Source of the DNA: Micromonospora antibiotica
Lineage (GTDB): Bacteria > Actinomycetota > Actinomycetes > Mycobacteriales > Micromonosporaceae
Direction of reading: 5' to 3'
Assembly: GCF_017599305.1 (NCBI RefSeq)
Contig: NZ_JAGFWR010000002.1
Coordinates: 310,001-374,000 of the forward strand
Length of the DNA: 64,000 nucleotides
Position numbers and translations under genes: made by a program. Shown one piece after another: positions 17,420 to 24,953 of this stretch (position 1 is its first letter; every line of letters starts with the position of its first letter). A model generated the notes under the pieces. It saw only the letters and a program-made list of their open reading frames with translations. It made no database searches and was not told the DNA's origin.

Positions 17420-17980
17420 TCAGTGACCCGGCGCGACCCGGTCGAGGAACATCAGTTGGGCGCGCTTGTCCGGCAGGTCGATCTGCGGGCCGGGTACGAA
17501 GCCGGCGCGGGCCAGCCGGTCGACGGCCCGGGTGTTGCGGGCGTCCGGCTCGGCCACGATCCGCAGCCGGGTCGGATCGGCCAGCACGAACGCGAGGAAC
17601 GCGTCGAGGAGCACACCGGTGAAGCCGGGCTCCGTACCGCCGTCCGGGGGGCCGATGAGCAGGTGGACACCGAAGTCACCGGGGCGCACCTCGTAGCACC
17701 GCCCGACCGGGTCGGCGGCCGGTTCGTAGGTCTGGAACAGGGCGACCGGGCGGCCGTCCCGGTGGACCAGGTACGCGTGATGGGTGCTCAACGAGTCGAG
17801 GTACGCGTATATCTCGTGCACCCGCTCGCGGTCGGCGTCCCGCATGCCCCAGAACCGGGACCGCTCCCGGGTGACCCAGTCGTGGATCACCTCGACGTCC
17901 CGGTCGGGCCGCACCGGCCGGATGGTCACCTCACCGAAGCCGTCGATCAGACGCGAGGCGGAGGTCGACACCGTCGCCAT
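17420..17980 (-). CDS. GNAT-family siderophore-type N-acyltransferase (IucB/MbtK-like)
   Basis: This 186-residue protein starts at ATG 17980, with AAGGAG six bases ahead. Motifs fit the Acetyltransf_8 group that acylates hydroxylysine or hydroxyornithine in siderophore assembly. They are an early VIHDWV then RFWGM, AYLVHRDGRPVALFQTYEP at mid-length, GPPDGGTEPGFTGVLLDAFL for acetyl-CoA binding, and IVAEPDARNTRAVDRLARAG near the end. It lies on the same strand as, and 230 bases upstream of, the siderophore-interacting protein, supporting a role in iron acquisition. The amine hydroxylase and synthetase normally needed are absent from the window, so its partner enzymes must be elsewhere or it acts on another amine. 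Confidence 0.82.
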   Translation of the reverse strand: MATVSTSASRLIDGFGEVTIRPVRPDRDVEVIHDWVTRERSRFWGMRDADRERVHEIYAYLDSLSTHHAYLVHRDGRPVALFQTYEPAADPVGRCYEVRPGDFGVHLLIGPPDGGTEPGFTGVLLDAFLAFVLADPTRLRIVAEPDARNTRAVDRLARAGFVPGPQIDLPDKRAQLMFLDRVAPGH

Positions 17981-18438
17981 GGCACTCCTTCCAGGACCGA
18001 GCCGTCGACCCAACGAACCGTCGACTCACGAACCGCCACCGCCACCCGCCGACCGCCGTTGCCGACCGCCGCAGCCGATAGGCAAGGACGACCCAACCAC
18101 GCATCCGCACAGTAAGCAATCGAACACTCCGAGTACGCCCGAATTCCCGGCCTGACCGCCCCGCCCACGCAGGCCCCCGTCGGGCGACCGCGGAACGGGT
18201 CACCCACCCCGGACCTCGCCCGGGCCGGGCGGATGTGACACGTCAGGCACCGTTCGGCATTGACGAAAGGAATTATTCATGTTAGCGCTCACATGCTGTG
18301 AGAAAAAGTGCGTTTCCTCCCCCGAGGCCGACCACCCTCCACTTCGAGAGGGGGTGACACATTGCCGTTCTTCGTTGGATAATTGCGCCGTTGAGCGCCG
18401 ACATCCGTGCCGCGCCGGCATTTACCGGAGGGACATTC
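17981..18438. other. Divergent intergenic region (458 bp)
   Basis: This spacer between the minus-strand acyltransferase and the plus-strand dioxygenase-like gene holds both promoters. The right half (about 18240-18400) is visibly less GC-rich than its surroundings. It contains a LacI-type palindrome at 18280-18293 and a small hairpin CTCACA-TGC-TGTGAG at 18288-18302 followed by AAAAAG. I see no convincing gene; short frames here have no ribosome site or family resemblance. Confidence 0.5.
18280..18293. promoter_or_regulatory. LacI-family-like palindromic operator
   Basis: TGTTAGCGCTCACA is a 14-base near-palindrome centred on AGCGCT with a single asymmetric pair. This is the usual form of LacI/GalR-family operators in actinobacteria. 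It lies about 145 bases upstream of the dioxygenase-like cluster, so it may control that operon. No LacI-family regulator gene is in the window. Confidence 0.4.
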
Positions 18439-19143
18439 GTGAAACGTGACCAGTCACCCGTGCTGCCCGGCGACGGTCCTACGGACTACGCCCGCTACAT
18501 GCGCACCGGTGAACTGCTCGATCTGCAACGCCGCCCGGAGGAGGTGCTGCACCGCGACGAGTTGCTCTTCCAGGTCGTACACCAGTCCACCGAGTTGTGG
18601 CTGAAGCTGGCCGGAGCCGAGCTGAGCGCCGCCGTGGCGCGGACCGAGGCCGCGGACCCGGCAGCGGCGGCGGAGCTGCTGGCCCGTGCGACGCTCGCGG
18701 TGCGACTGGTCACCGACCAGTTGGCGATGTTCGACCATCTGGCACCGATCGACTTTCAGACGATGCAACCGGCGCTGGGCAACGGATCCGGTGCCGAGTC
18801 ACCCGGCTGGCGTCAGGTCGCGGCGGTGAGCCGGCAACTCGGCCGGGCCTTCGCCGGGCAGCTCGCCGACCGGGGCGCGACGCTGCATACCCTGCCGCCG
18901 ACCGACCCGACACGTCGGCTCGCCGAGGCGATGGCCGGATGGGACGAACAGGTCTCCCGGTGGCGGGCACGTCACTACCAGGTCGCCCTGACCGTCGGTG
19001 GGCACCCCGCCGACGGCAGCCCGGCCAGCCCGGCCACGATGCTCGCCAAGCTCGTCGAGCACCGGTTCTTCCCCGAGCTGCGACCGGCCCGGCCGAACAC
19101 CGACACACCGGTGTCGGCCCATTCCCGCTCCGCAGAAGCATGA
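18439..19143 (+). CDS. Tryptophan 2,3-dioxygenase-fold protein (divergent, short)
   Basis: This 234-residue protein starts at GTG 18439 with GGAGGG ahead. It matches the heme-dependent tryptophan 2,3-dioxygenase fold: YARYMRTGELLDLQ, then RDELLFQVVHQSTELWLKL. F44 and H48 align with the substrate-contacting Phe51 and His55 of Xanthomonas TDO. SPGWRQV aligns an Arg with Arg117, and RWRARHYQV places H179 at the proximal heme ligand. The C terminus keeps FFPEL, but the GTGGSSG loop that carries the substrate-carboxylate threonine is replaced by GGHPADGSP. It is about 45 residues shorter than bacterial TDOs. Likely heme-binding and acting on tryptophan or an indole; exact reaction unknown. Confidence 0.75.
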   Translation: MKRDQSPVLPGDGPTDYARYMRTGELLDLQRRPEEVLHRDELLFQVVHQSTELWLKLAGAELSAAVARTEAADPAAAAELLARATLAVRLVTDQLAMFDHLAPIDFQTMQPALGNGSGAESPGWRQVAAVSRQLGRAFAGQLADRGATLHTLPPTDPTRRLAEAMAGWDEQVSRWRARHYQVALTVGGHPADGSPASPATMLAKLVEHRFFPELRPARPNTDTPVSAHSRSAEA

Positions 19144-19207
19144 CGACCAGCGCCACTCGAAGAATCGTCGGCGCCCCCTTGACATACCCCCACCCGAGGT
19201 GCGGATC

Positions 19208-20560
19208 GTGCTTGAGCTGACCAGCTGGTCGTCCGGTACGGCCGATCCCGAGAGATTTCCCTACGATGCGGTTGTCACCGAATTTCAACGCGTCGGCAAA
19301 CACTTCGTCAAAAAGGAACTGCTGGCCCTGCTGGATCAGGTCCGCCCCCGGGTGGGCACCCGGACGCCCCCCGCCCGCCAGTTGTCCACCTTCCTCGACG
19401 TGGCGCTCGACAAGTGGGACGACCGGTACGACTACCGCAGCTACCTGGCCCTGCCCCTGCTCCCCCTGCCCGCCGCCGGGCCCACGGACATCCGCCCGGC
19501 CGGGCCGGCCCCGTCGACCGACCAGACCGGGCCGATGACGCGGGCCGGGCAGAGCCAGCAGGCGACGCGGGCCGGGCAGGCCGGCGGGCGACGGGAACGC
19601 GACCGGCTGCTGGTCGACCTCGTCGCCGACGCCCTCGCGTTCGAGTTGGCCGCCGCGACCGACGCCACCGATCTGCTCCCCGAGCAGCGGCCGGAGCCGA
19701 CGGTGGTGGCCAAACGGTACCGACTCGGGGTGCGGGCCGGGATCTCCGCGCTGACCCGGCTCGGCCGTGTCGGGGCGGTCACCGACCCGGACCCGGTGAC
19801 AGCGACCCGGGACCCGGTGGCGGCGGCGACGGCGCTGCACCGGCTCGCCGTCGCCGGCCGTGATCCCGCCCGGGAGCGGGTCCTGCGGCTGAGCATGTTG
19901 CCGGTCTACGTCTCCCACGACGAATACCTGTTCATCCGGGTCCTACAGGCGTACGAGTGTGTGTTCGCCGGGGTGGCCGAGGAGTTGCGGGACACGATCA
20001 CCGCGCTGGCCACCGGTCGTCCCCACCGGGCCGCCGCCTCGCTGGCGTACGCCCGGGAGCTGATCAGCGACGCAGGTCCGCTCTTCTCGCTGCTGGCCAC
20101 CATGCAACCGGCGGCGTTCCGGACGTTCCGCGATTACACCGAGGGGGCCAGCGCGATCCAGTCCCGCTCCTACAAACTGATGGAGTCGCTGTGCCGTCCG
20201 CCGACGCCGGACCGGTTGGACTCCACCGCGTACCGGTCGGTGCCGGAGGTGCGTGACCTGGTGCGGTCCGGCCAGCCGTCGATCGACCAGGCCTACCGGG
20301 CGGCGGTCCACGACGGGCTGCTGCGGGGCCCCGACCAGGCGCTGGTACGCCAGCGGATGGCGGCCTTCGCCGAGGCCGTGCTGACCTGGCGACGCACCCA
20401 TCACCGGCTGGCGACCCGGATGCTCGGCAGCCGTTCCGGCACCGGTTACACCGAGGGCACCCCCTACCTGGCGGCCGTCCGCGCCGATCCGGTCTTCACC
20501 ACCGTATCCGCAGACCCGGGCACCACCCGGGTCGACCCGATTGGAGGCTGCTCCGAGTGA
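19208..20560 (+). CDS. Second tryptophan 2,3-dioxygenase-superfamily protein (large, divergent)
   Basis: This 450-residue protein starts at GTG 19208 with GAGG eight bases ahead. The N-terminal part (1-100) has a TDO-like YDAVVTEFQRVGKHFVKKEL segment and a low-complexity Gly/Gln/Arg insert near 100-135. The core aligns well with TDO: HDEYLFIRVLQAYE (F242 retained, L246 where the catalytic His55 should be), then DYTEGASAIQSRSYKLME (Arg117 replaced by Lys). The C-terminal segment WRRTHHRLATRMLG puts H398 at the proximal heme-ligand position, followed by SGTGYTEGTPYL. It therefore keeps heme and the GTG loop but lacks the distal His, the reverse of its neighbour. It may do a modified oxidation, as MarE-type enzymes do. 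Confidence 0.72.
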   Translation: MLELTSWSSGTADPERFPYDAVVTEFQRVGKHFVKKELLALLDQVRPRVGTRTPPARQLSTFLDVALDKWDDRYDYRSYLALPLLPLPAAGPTDIRPAGPAPSTDQTGPMTRAGQSQQATRAGQAGGRRERDRLLVDLVADALAFELAAATDATDLLPEQRPEPTVVAKRYRLGVRAGISALTRLGRVGAVTDPDPVTATRDPVAAATALHRLAVAGRDPARERVLRLSMLPVYVSHDEYLFIRVLQAYECVFAGVAEELRDTITALATGRPHRAAASLAYARELISDAGPLFSLLATMQPAAFRTFRDYTEGASAIQSRSYKLMESLCRPPTPDRLDSTAYRSVPEVRDLVRSGQPSIDQAYRAAVHDGLLRGPDQALVRQRMAAFAEAVLTWRRTHHRLATRMLGSRSGTGYTEGTPYLAAVRADPVFTTVSADPGTTRVDPIGGCSE

Positions 20561-21723
20561 GCGGACCCGACACCCTCCCGGCAGGCTGCCTGGACACCGC
20601 CGCGCACACCACCCTGCGCGCCGAGTTCCCGCTGCTGGAAACCTGCGTCTACCTGGGCAACAACTCCACCGGCGCATCGCCCCGGGGCGTCGAACGGGTG
20701 CTCGCCGACTACTGGGCCACCCTGCGCGACTGGCGCGACGACGTGTGGCAGGGCTGGCACGTCGGCCTCGACCGGTACGCCGACTCGGTCGCCGCGCTGC
20801 TCGGCGCACCGCCGGGCAGCGTGGTCACCGACGCCAACCTGAGCACGCTGCTGGTCCGGGTGCTGTCCTGCTTCGACTACCGCCCGCCGCGCGACCGGAT
20901 CGTCACCACCGACCTGGAATACCCGACGGTGCCGTTCATCGGCAACGCGTTCCGCCGCTACGGCGCGCGGCTCGACGTGGTCGGCACCGGCGGCCCCCGG
21001 TTCGACGAGGACGCCCTCGAAGCCCGCATCGACGAGCGGACGCTGCTGGTCTGCGTACCCCATGCGAGTTTCTCCTCGGGGGCCACCATCGACCTGGCCC
21101 GGCTGGTCGCCCGCGCCCACGCCGTCGGCGCCCTGGTGGTGGTGGACGCCTTCCAGACCGTCGGGGCGGTCCCGCTGGACGTGACCGCGCTCGGCGTCGA
21201 CGTCGTCCTCGGCGGTGCGCACAAGTGGCTGTGCGGGGCCGGCACCGCCTTCCTCTACGTCCGCCCCGACCTGGCCGAGCGGCTGGAGCCGGCGGCGACC
21301 GGGTGGCAGGCCGGCGATCGGGCGTTGACCTTCCGGGTGTCGAGCGGGTGGGCGGCGGGGGCGCAACGCTTCGCCGGCGGCACGCCGTACCCGTTGACCT
21401 CGCTGATCTCCCAGGTCGGCCTGGACCTGCTCGCGGGCGTCGGGATCGGGGCGATCCGGGCGCACTCGCTGGCGCTGACCCAGCGGGTCCTGGACCGGGC
21501 GGCGGCGGCCGGCATCGCGGTGGTCAGCCCCACCGACCCGCAGCGCCGGGGTGGGGTGGTCTGCCTGGACGTCCCCGACGGCGAGGCGGTCAAGCGGCGG
21601 CTGGCCGCACGCAACATGATCTGCACCTGGCGGGGCTGGGTGCGGGTCGGACCGCACGTCTACAACACCCTCGACGAGGTCGACGCGTTCATGGACGCGC
21701 TCGCCGAGGAGCTGGACCGGTGA
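20557..21723 (+). CDS. Kynureninase-like PLP-dependent class V enzyme
   Basis: This 388-residue fold-type I protein starts within the preceding stop. Key stretches are DLEYPTVPFIGNAFRRYGA, ARIDERTLLVCVPHASFSSGA, VVVDAFQTVGAVPLDV (Asp binding the pyridine nitrogen) and VLGGAHKWLCGAGTAFLYV, where the lysine should form the Schiff base. The pattern resembles kynureninases and class V desulfurase-like enzymes. With two dioxygenase-fold proteins just upstream, cleavage of a kynurenine-type intermediate to an anthranilate is the natural inference. No kynurenine formamidase or 3-monooxygenase is present, so the substrate may be modified or those steps lie elsewhere. Confidence 0.78.
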   Translation: MSGPDTLPAGCLDTAAHTTLRAEFPLLETCVYLGNNSTGASPRGVERVLADYWATLRDWRDDVWQGWHVGLDRYADSVAALLGAPPGSVVTDANLSTLLVRVLSCFDYRPPRDRIVTTDLEYPTVPFIGNAFRRYGARLDVVGTGGPRFDEDALEARIDERTLLVCVPHASFSSGATIDLARLVARAHAVGALVVVDAFQTVGAVPLDVTALGVDVVLGGAHKWLCGAGTAFLYVRPDLAERLEPAATGWQAGDRALTFRVSSGWAAGAQRFAGGTPYPLTSLISQVGLDLLAGVGIGAIRAHSLALTQRVLDRAAAAGIAVVSPTDPQRRGGVVCLDVPDGEAVKRRLAARNMICTWRGWVRVGPHVYNTLDEVDAFMDALAEELDR

Positions 21724-22742
21724 GCGTCACCCTGTCCCCCCGGGCGCTGATGAGCCTGCTCGTCAACGGCCCCAAGGCCGTCGACGTGCTGGAGACCGCG
21801 CTGGCCCTCGGCCTGCTCGACGCGCTGGAACCCGGCCCGGTACGCCTCGACGCGCTGGCCGACCGGTTCGGGGTGCGCCCGCTGCGGCTATACAAGTTCC
21901 TCGACTGCCTGGAGAGCCTCGGCTGCGTCACCCGCCACGAACCCGGCGACGACATCGCCGCAGCCAGCTACCGGGCGGTGCCCGGGTTGCGCGACGCCGT
22001 GCTGGCGGTGGTCGGCCCGGACGCGATCGAACGGGACCGGGACCGCTACCCGTGGCGGCTGCTGCACGGCCGGCTCGCCGAGAGCCTGCGCGGCGAGGTC
22101 GGCATGACCGACGACGACTTCGCCTGGCCGCCGAAGACCGACGCGCAGACCGCCGACTTCGAACGCAGCATGGCCGCCGGGCTCGGCCCGGTGATCGAGA
22201 CGCTGCGCCGGCACGCCGACCGGCTCTGGTCGGACCGGCGACGCCTGCTGGACGTCGGCGGTGGTGACGGCACCCTCGCCGCGCACGTCCTCGACACCGC
22301 CCCCGCCCTGCGGGTCGACGTGTTCAACCTGCCGGCGGTGGCACCGCTGGTGGCGGCCACCCGGGCCGACCGGGGGCACCCCGACCGGCTGGGCTTCGTC
22401 GGCGGCGACTTCCTGGCCGGGCCGCTGCCGACCGGCTACGACGCGATGGCGTTCGTCCGGGTGCTGCACGACTGGCCCAACGACGTCGCCCGCCGCCTGG
22501 TCGAGCAGGCGTACGCGGCGCTGGAGCCCGGTGGGCTGCTGCTGATCGCCGAGGAGTTCCGCACGCCGGACCGGCTGGCCGTGCAGTTCTTCTGGAGCTA
22601 CTTCCTGATCGGTGTGGACAGCTGCGTCAGCCGGCTGCGGGAGGTCGAGTTCTACACCGGGCTGCTCGCCGAGGTCGGCTTCACCCGGGTGGCGGTGCTG
22701 CCCGGCGGGTGGGAGCTGGTCACCGCGTACAAGCCGGGGTGA
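21720..22742 (+). CDS. SAM-dependent O-methyltransferase family protein (acetylserotonin OMT-like)
   Basis: This 340-residue protein starts at GTG 21720, overlapping the previous stop. The N-terminal dimerisation and winged-helix part (about 1-100) has VLETALALGLLDALEPGP and LADRFGVRPLRLYKFLD. The Rossmann part has RLLDVGGGDGTLAAHVL (SAM motif I, near 180), then a VGGDFLAGPLP segment, and FVRVLHDWPND, whose His-Asp resembles the family's catalytic site. It would methylate a hydroxyl or possibly a ring carbon of an aromatic intermediate, plausibly the anthranilate or kynurenine product of the upstream enzymes. It is the last gene of the plus-strand operon and ends at a strong hairpin. Confidence 0.85.
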   Translation: MSVTLSPRALMSLLVNGPKAVDVLETALALGLLDALEPGPVRLDALADRFGVRPLRLYKFLDCLESLGCVTRHEPGDDIAAASYRAVPGLRDAVLAVVGPDAIERDRDRYPWRLLHGRLAESLRGEVGMTDDDFAWPPKTDAQTADFERSMAAGLGPVIETLRRHADRLWSDRRRLLDVGGGDGTLAAHVLDTAPALRVDVFNLPAVAPLVAATRADRGHPDRLGFVGGDFLAGPLPTGYDAMAFVRVLHDWPNDVARRLVEQAYAALEPGGLLLIAEEFRTPDRLAVQFFWSYFLIGVDSCVSRLREVEFYTGLLAEVGFTRVAVLPGGWELVTAYKPG

Positions 22743-22749
22743 GCGGGCG

Positions 22750-22778
22750 GGCCGGCGGGCCGTGGTGGCCCGCCGGCC
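22750..22778. terminator. Bidirectional hairpin terminator
   Basis: GGCCGGCGGGCC and its exact complement form a perfect 12-pair stem with loop GTGGT. It sits between two converging methyltransferase genes, eight bases after each stop, so it can end both transcripts. Confidence 0.75.
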
Positions 22779-22785
22779 GGGCCGG

Positions 22786-23802
22786 TCAGGGGCGGCGGGC
22801 CAGCACCGCGCCGTTCGCGCCGGGGGCCTCGAACGGCACCGTACGCACATCGACGAAGCCGGCGTCGGTCAGCCAGGCCCGGTACTCCGCACCGGAGTAG
22901 TTCTTGCCGCCCTCGGTCTCGACGAGCATGTTCATGCCCATCAGGGCGGCCTCCGGCGGGCCGGTGCGCTCGTCGTTGAGCAGCAGCTCAGAGATGACGA
23001 CCACCCCGCCGGGGGGCAGCGCGGCGAAACACCGGGCCAGCAGCGCCCGGTTGGTCGGCTCGTCCCAGTCGTGCAGGATCATGCTGAGCAGGATCACGTC
23101 GTGCCCGTCCGGCAGGGCCGGGTCGGCGAGGAAGTCCCCGGGGACGGCGCTGATCCGGTCGGTCAGGCCCGCCTCCGCGATCCGCTCCCCGGCCCGCACG
23201 CACACGTGCGGCAGGTCCAGGATCGTCGCCCGCAGGTGCGGCAGACGCAGGCAGAACTCGATCGGGAACGCCCCCGCGCCGCCGCCGACGTCGAGCAGCC
23301 GGCGGTGCGCGCCGAAGTCGTACGCGTCGGCCAGGGCGCGGGCGGTGAACCGGGAGGTGGCGAACATGGCGTCCCAGAACTGGGCCACCAGCTCCTGGTC
23401 GGTGGTGTCGAACAGGGAGTCCTGCTGCTGCGGGTCCCAGGTGAGCGGCCGGTTACCGCGTAGCGCCTCGCCCACCCGGTGCCAGGGCAGGTAGGTGCGC
23501 AGGTCGGAGTAGCGCACCTGGGCACCGAAGTAGTAGGGCCGCCCCTCGACCAGGAACTGCTCGGCCAGCGCGGAGTTGCGGTAGCCGTCACCGGCCCGCT
23601 CCAGCAGCCCCAGCGACGCGCTGGCCGACAGCAGCAGGTCGGCGGGGCGTTCGTCGAGCCCGAACTCGGCGGCGGCCTCGGCCACGGTGACGGTCCGGCC
23701 GCCGGCCAGCTTGGTGAACAGCCCGAACTCGACCCCGACGGCGAGGGTCTTGAAGCCCCAGACACCGGCGACGAGATGCATGAGAGGAGTGGGAGTGATC
23801 AT
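22786..23802 (-). CDS. SAM-dependent O-methyltransferase family protein
   Basis: This 338-residue protein converges on the previous methyltransferase. Its N-terminal helices read GVWGFKTLAVGVEFGLFTKL and EAAAEFGLDERPADLLL. The Rossmann core has RLLDVGGGAGAFPIEF (motif I, about residue 173), a motif II region with VPGDFLADPALPDG, and LSMILHDWDEPTNRALL with His-Asp. The C-terminal strand includes VVISELLLNDERTGPP, as in acetylserotonin OMT-like enzymes. Low resemblance to the other methyltransferase outside motifs suggests a different substrate or position. Being on the opposite strand, it has its own promoter upstream of 23802. Likely a tailoring enzyme of the same pathway, by inference from position only. 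Confidence 0.85.
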   Translation of the reverse strand: MITPTPLMHLVAGVWGFKTLAVGVEFGLFTKLAGGRTVTVAEAAAEFGLDERPADLLLSASASLGLLERAGDGYRNSALAEQFLVEGRPYYFGAQVRYSDLRTYLPWHRVGEALRGNRPLTWDPQQQDSLFDTTDQELVAQFWDAMFATSRFTARALADAYDFGAHRRLLDVGGGAGAFPIEFCLRLPHLRATILDLPHVCVRAGERIAEAGLTDRISAVPGDFLADPALPDGHDVILLSMILHDWDEPTNRALLARCFAALPPGGVVVISELLLNDERTGPPEAALMGMNMLVETEGGKNYSGAEYRAWLTDAGFVDVRTVPFEAPGANGAVLARRP

Positions 23803-23859
23803 GGGAACATAAGATCATGGAACGGTGACGCGGTGGCACGCACCCGTCACTATGGAGTA

Positions 23860-24240
23860 ATGATTCGCTTCATCCTGAACCTGTTGTGGCTCATCCTCGG
23901 TGGCGGAATCGTGCTGGCCCTCGGCTACTTCGTCGCGGCGGTGGTCTGCTTCGTGCTCATCATCACGATCCCGTTCGGGGTGGCGTCGCTGCGGTTGGCG
24001 TCGTACTCGCTGTGGCCGTTCGGGCGGACCCTGGTCACCAAGCCCGGGGCCGGCGTCCCGTCCGGGCTGGCGAACGTGCTGTGGGTGCTGCTCGCCGGCT
24101 GGTGGCTGGCACTGTCGCACCTGCTCGCCGGGATCGCGCTCTGCGTCACGATCATCGGCATCCCGTTCGGCATCGCCAACTTCAAGCTCGTCCCGGCGGC
24201 GTTCTGGCCGCTCGGCCGGGAGGTCGTCGAGGCCCCCTGA
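23860..24240 (+). CDS. YccF-domain membrane protein
   Basis: This 126-residue protein has two hydrophobic repeats typical of YccF. Each holds a pair of helices and ends in an IPFG motif: IITIPFGVASLRLASYSLWPFG near residue 35 and IGIPFGIANFKL near residue 103. A GGAG five bases upstream supports the ATG at 23860. The family's function is unknown; it is widespread in inner membranes. It lies between the methyltransferase and the antiporter operon, facing the latter tail to tail, with no clear functional link to either. Confidence 0.9.
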   Translation: MIRFILNLLWLILGGGIVLALGYFVAAVVCFVLIITIPFGVASLRLASYSLWPFGRTLVTKPGAGVPSGLANVLWVLLAGWWLALSHLLAGIALCVTIIGIPFGIANFKLVPAAFWPLGREVVEAP

Positions 24241-24327
24241 CCGGCCCGGGGACACCCCGGTCAGGGCAGCGACGACCCGGCCGCGACGACCCGGCGGCCG
24301 GGGCCCGAAGGCCGGGGAACACCCCGG

Positions 24328-24693
24328 TCAGGGCCGGCGGTCGGCGTGCAGGCGGTCGAGGTGGGCGGCGAGTTCGTCGGTGATCAGGAGATCGGTGCGG
24401 ATCCGGTCGTGCGGGTAGCCGGCCCGGCCGATCATGTGGGCGGCGACCGGCGCGGTGGCCAACTGGAACGCGCCGACCAGCACCAGCGTGGTGACGTCCA
24501 CCCCGGTCCGCAGCCGCAGCGCGCAGCCGAGCAGCACCAGCAGCAGGCCGAGCACCTGTGGCTTGGCCGCGGCGTGCATCCGCGACAGCAGGTCGGGGAA
24601 GCGGACCAGGGCGACCCCGGCGGCGAGACTGAGCAGCGCGCCGCCCAGCAGGCAGACCGCGGCCACCACGTCCAGCACCGCGTCGACGCTCAC
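24328..24693 (-). CDS. mnhG: Mrp/Mnh cation:proton antiporter subunit G
   Basis: This 121-residue protein with three predicted helices fits MnhG. It opens VVAAVCLLGGALLSLAAGVALVRF, then PDLLSRMHAAAKPQVLGLLL (the conserved RxHAxxKxxxxG feature), and ends in a hydrophilic tail with an RTDLLITDELAAHL helix. It is the last gene of the mnh operon, overlapping mnhF by four bases. MnhG is needed for assembly of the hetero-oligomeric Na+(K+)/H+ antiporter. Confidence 0.93.
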   Translation of the reverse strand: MSVDAVLDVVAAVCLLGGALLSLAAGVALVRFPDLLSRMHAAAKPQVLGLLLVLLGCALRLRTGVDVTTLVLVGAFQLATAPVAAHMIGRAGYPHDRIRTDLLITDELAAHLDRLHADRRP

Positions 24694-24953
24694 CGGTCGT
24701 CCCGGCGGGTGGCGAAGCGGGCGACGCTGACCGACCCGACGAATCCGAGGATGGCCAGCACCACCAGGATCGGCAGCGCGGTCGCGTCCCGGCTGTAGGC
24801 GGCCTCGGTCGCCACGGCGGCCACCACGATGGCCAGCAGCACGTCGGTGGCGACCGCCCGGTCGAGCACCGACGGCCCCCGGACGATCCGGGTGAGGGTG
24901 AGCGCACCGGCCACCGCCAGCAGCACGGTGACGATCACGGCGACAGCGGTCAT
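24690..24953 (-). CDS. mnhF: Mrp/Mnh cation:proton antiporter subunit F
   Basis: This 87-residue protein has three transmembrane helices, the expected size for MnhF. The family pattern is visible in LTRIVRGPSVLDRAVATDVLLAIVVA, with the Arg-Gly-Pro and Asp-Arg pairs between the first two helices. Four-base overlaps couple it to mnhE and mnhG, so the small subunits are made in fixed proportion. Confidence 0.94.
   Translation of the reverse strand: MTAVAVIVTVLLAVAGALTLTRIVRGPSVLDRAVATDVLLAIVVAAVATEAAYSRDATALPILVVLAILGFVGSVSVARFATRRDDR

Noticed and set aside
19170..19207. Internal promoter (TTGACA at about 19178) for the second dioxygenase-like gene
   Set aside because: A -10 at normal spacing would fall around the start codon and no good hexamer is seen. 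Co-transcription with the gene before is simpler.
24246..24336. Mobile element ends (20-base direct repeats of ACACCCCGGTCAGGG)
   Set aside because: Two short copies flank only 50 bases of GC-rich spacer with no gene. Chance or local duplication is enough.
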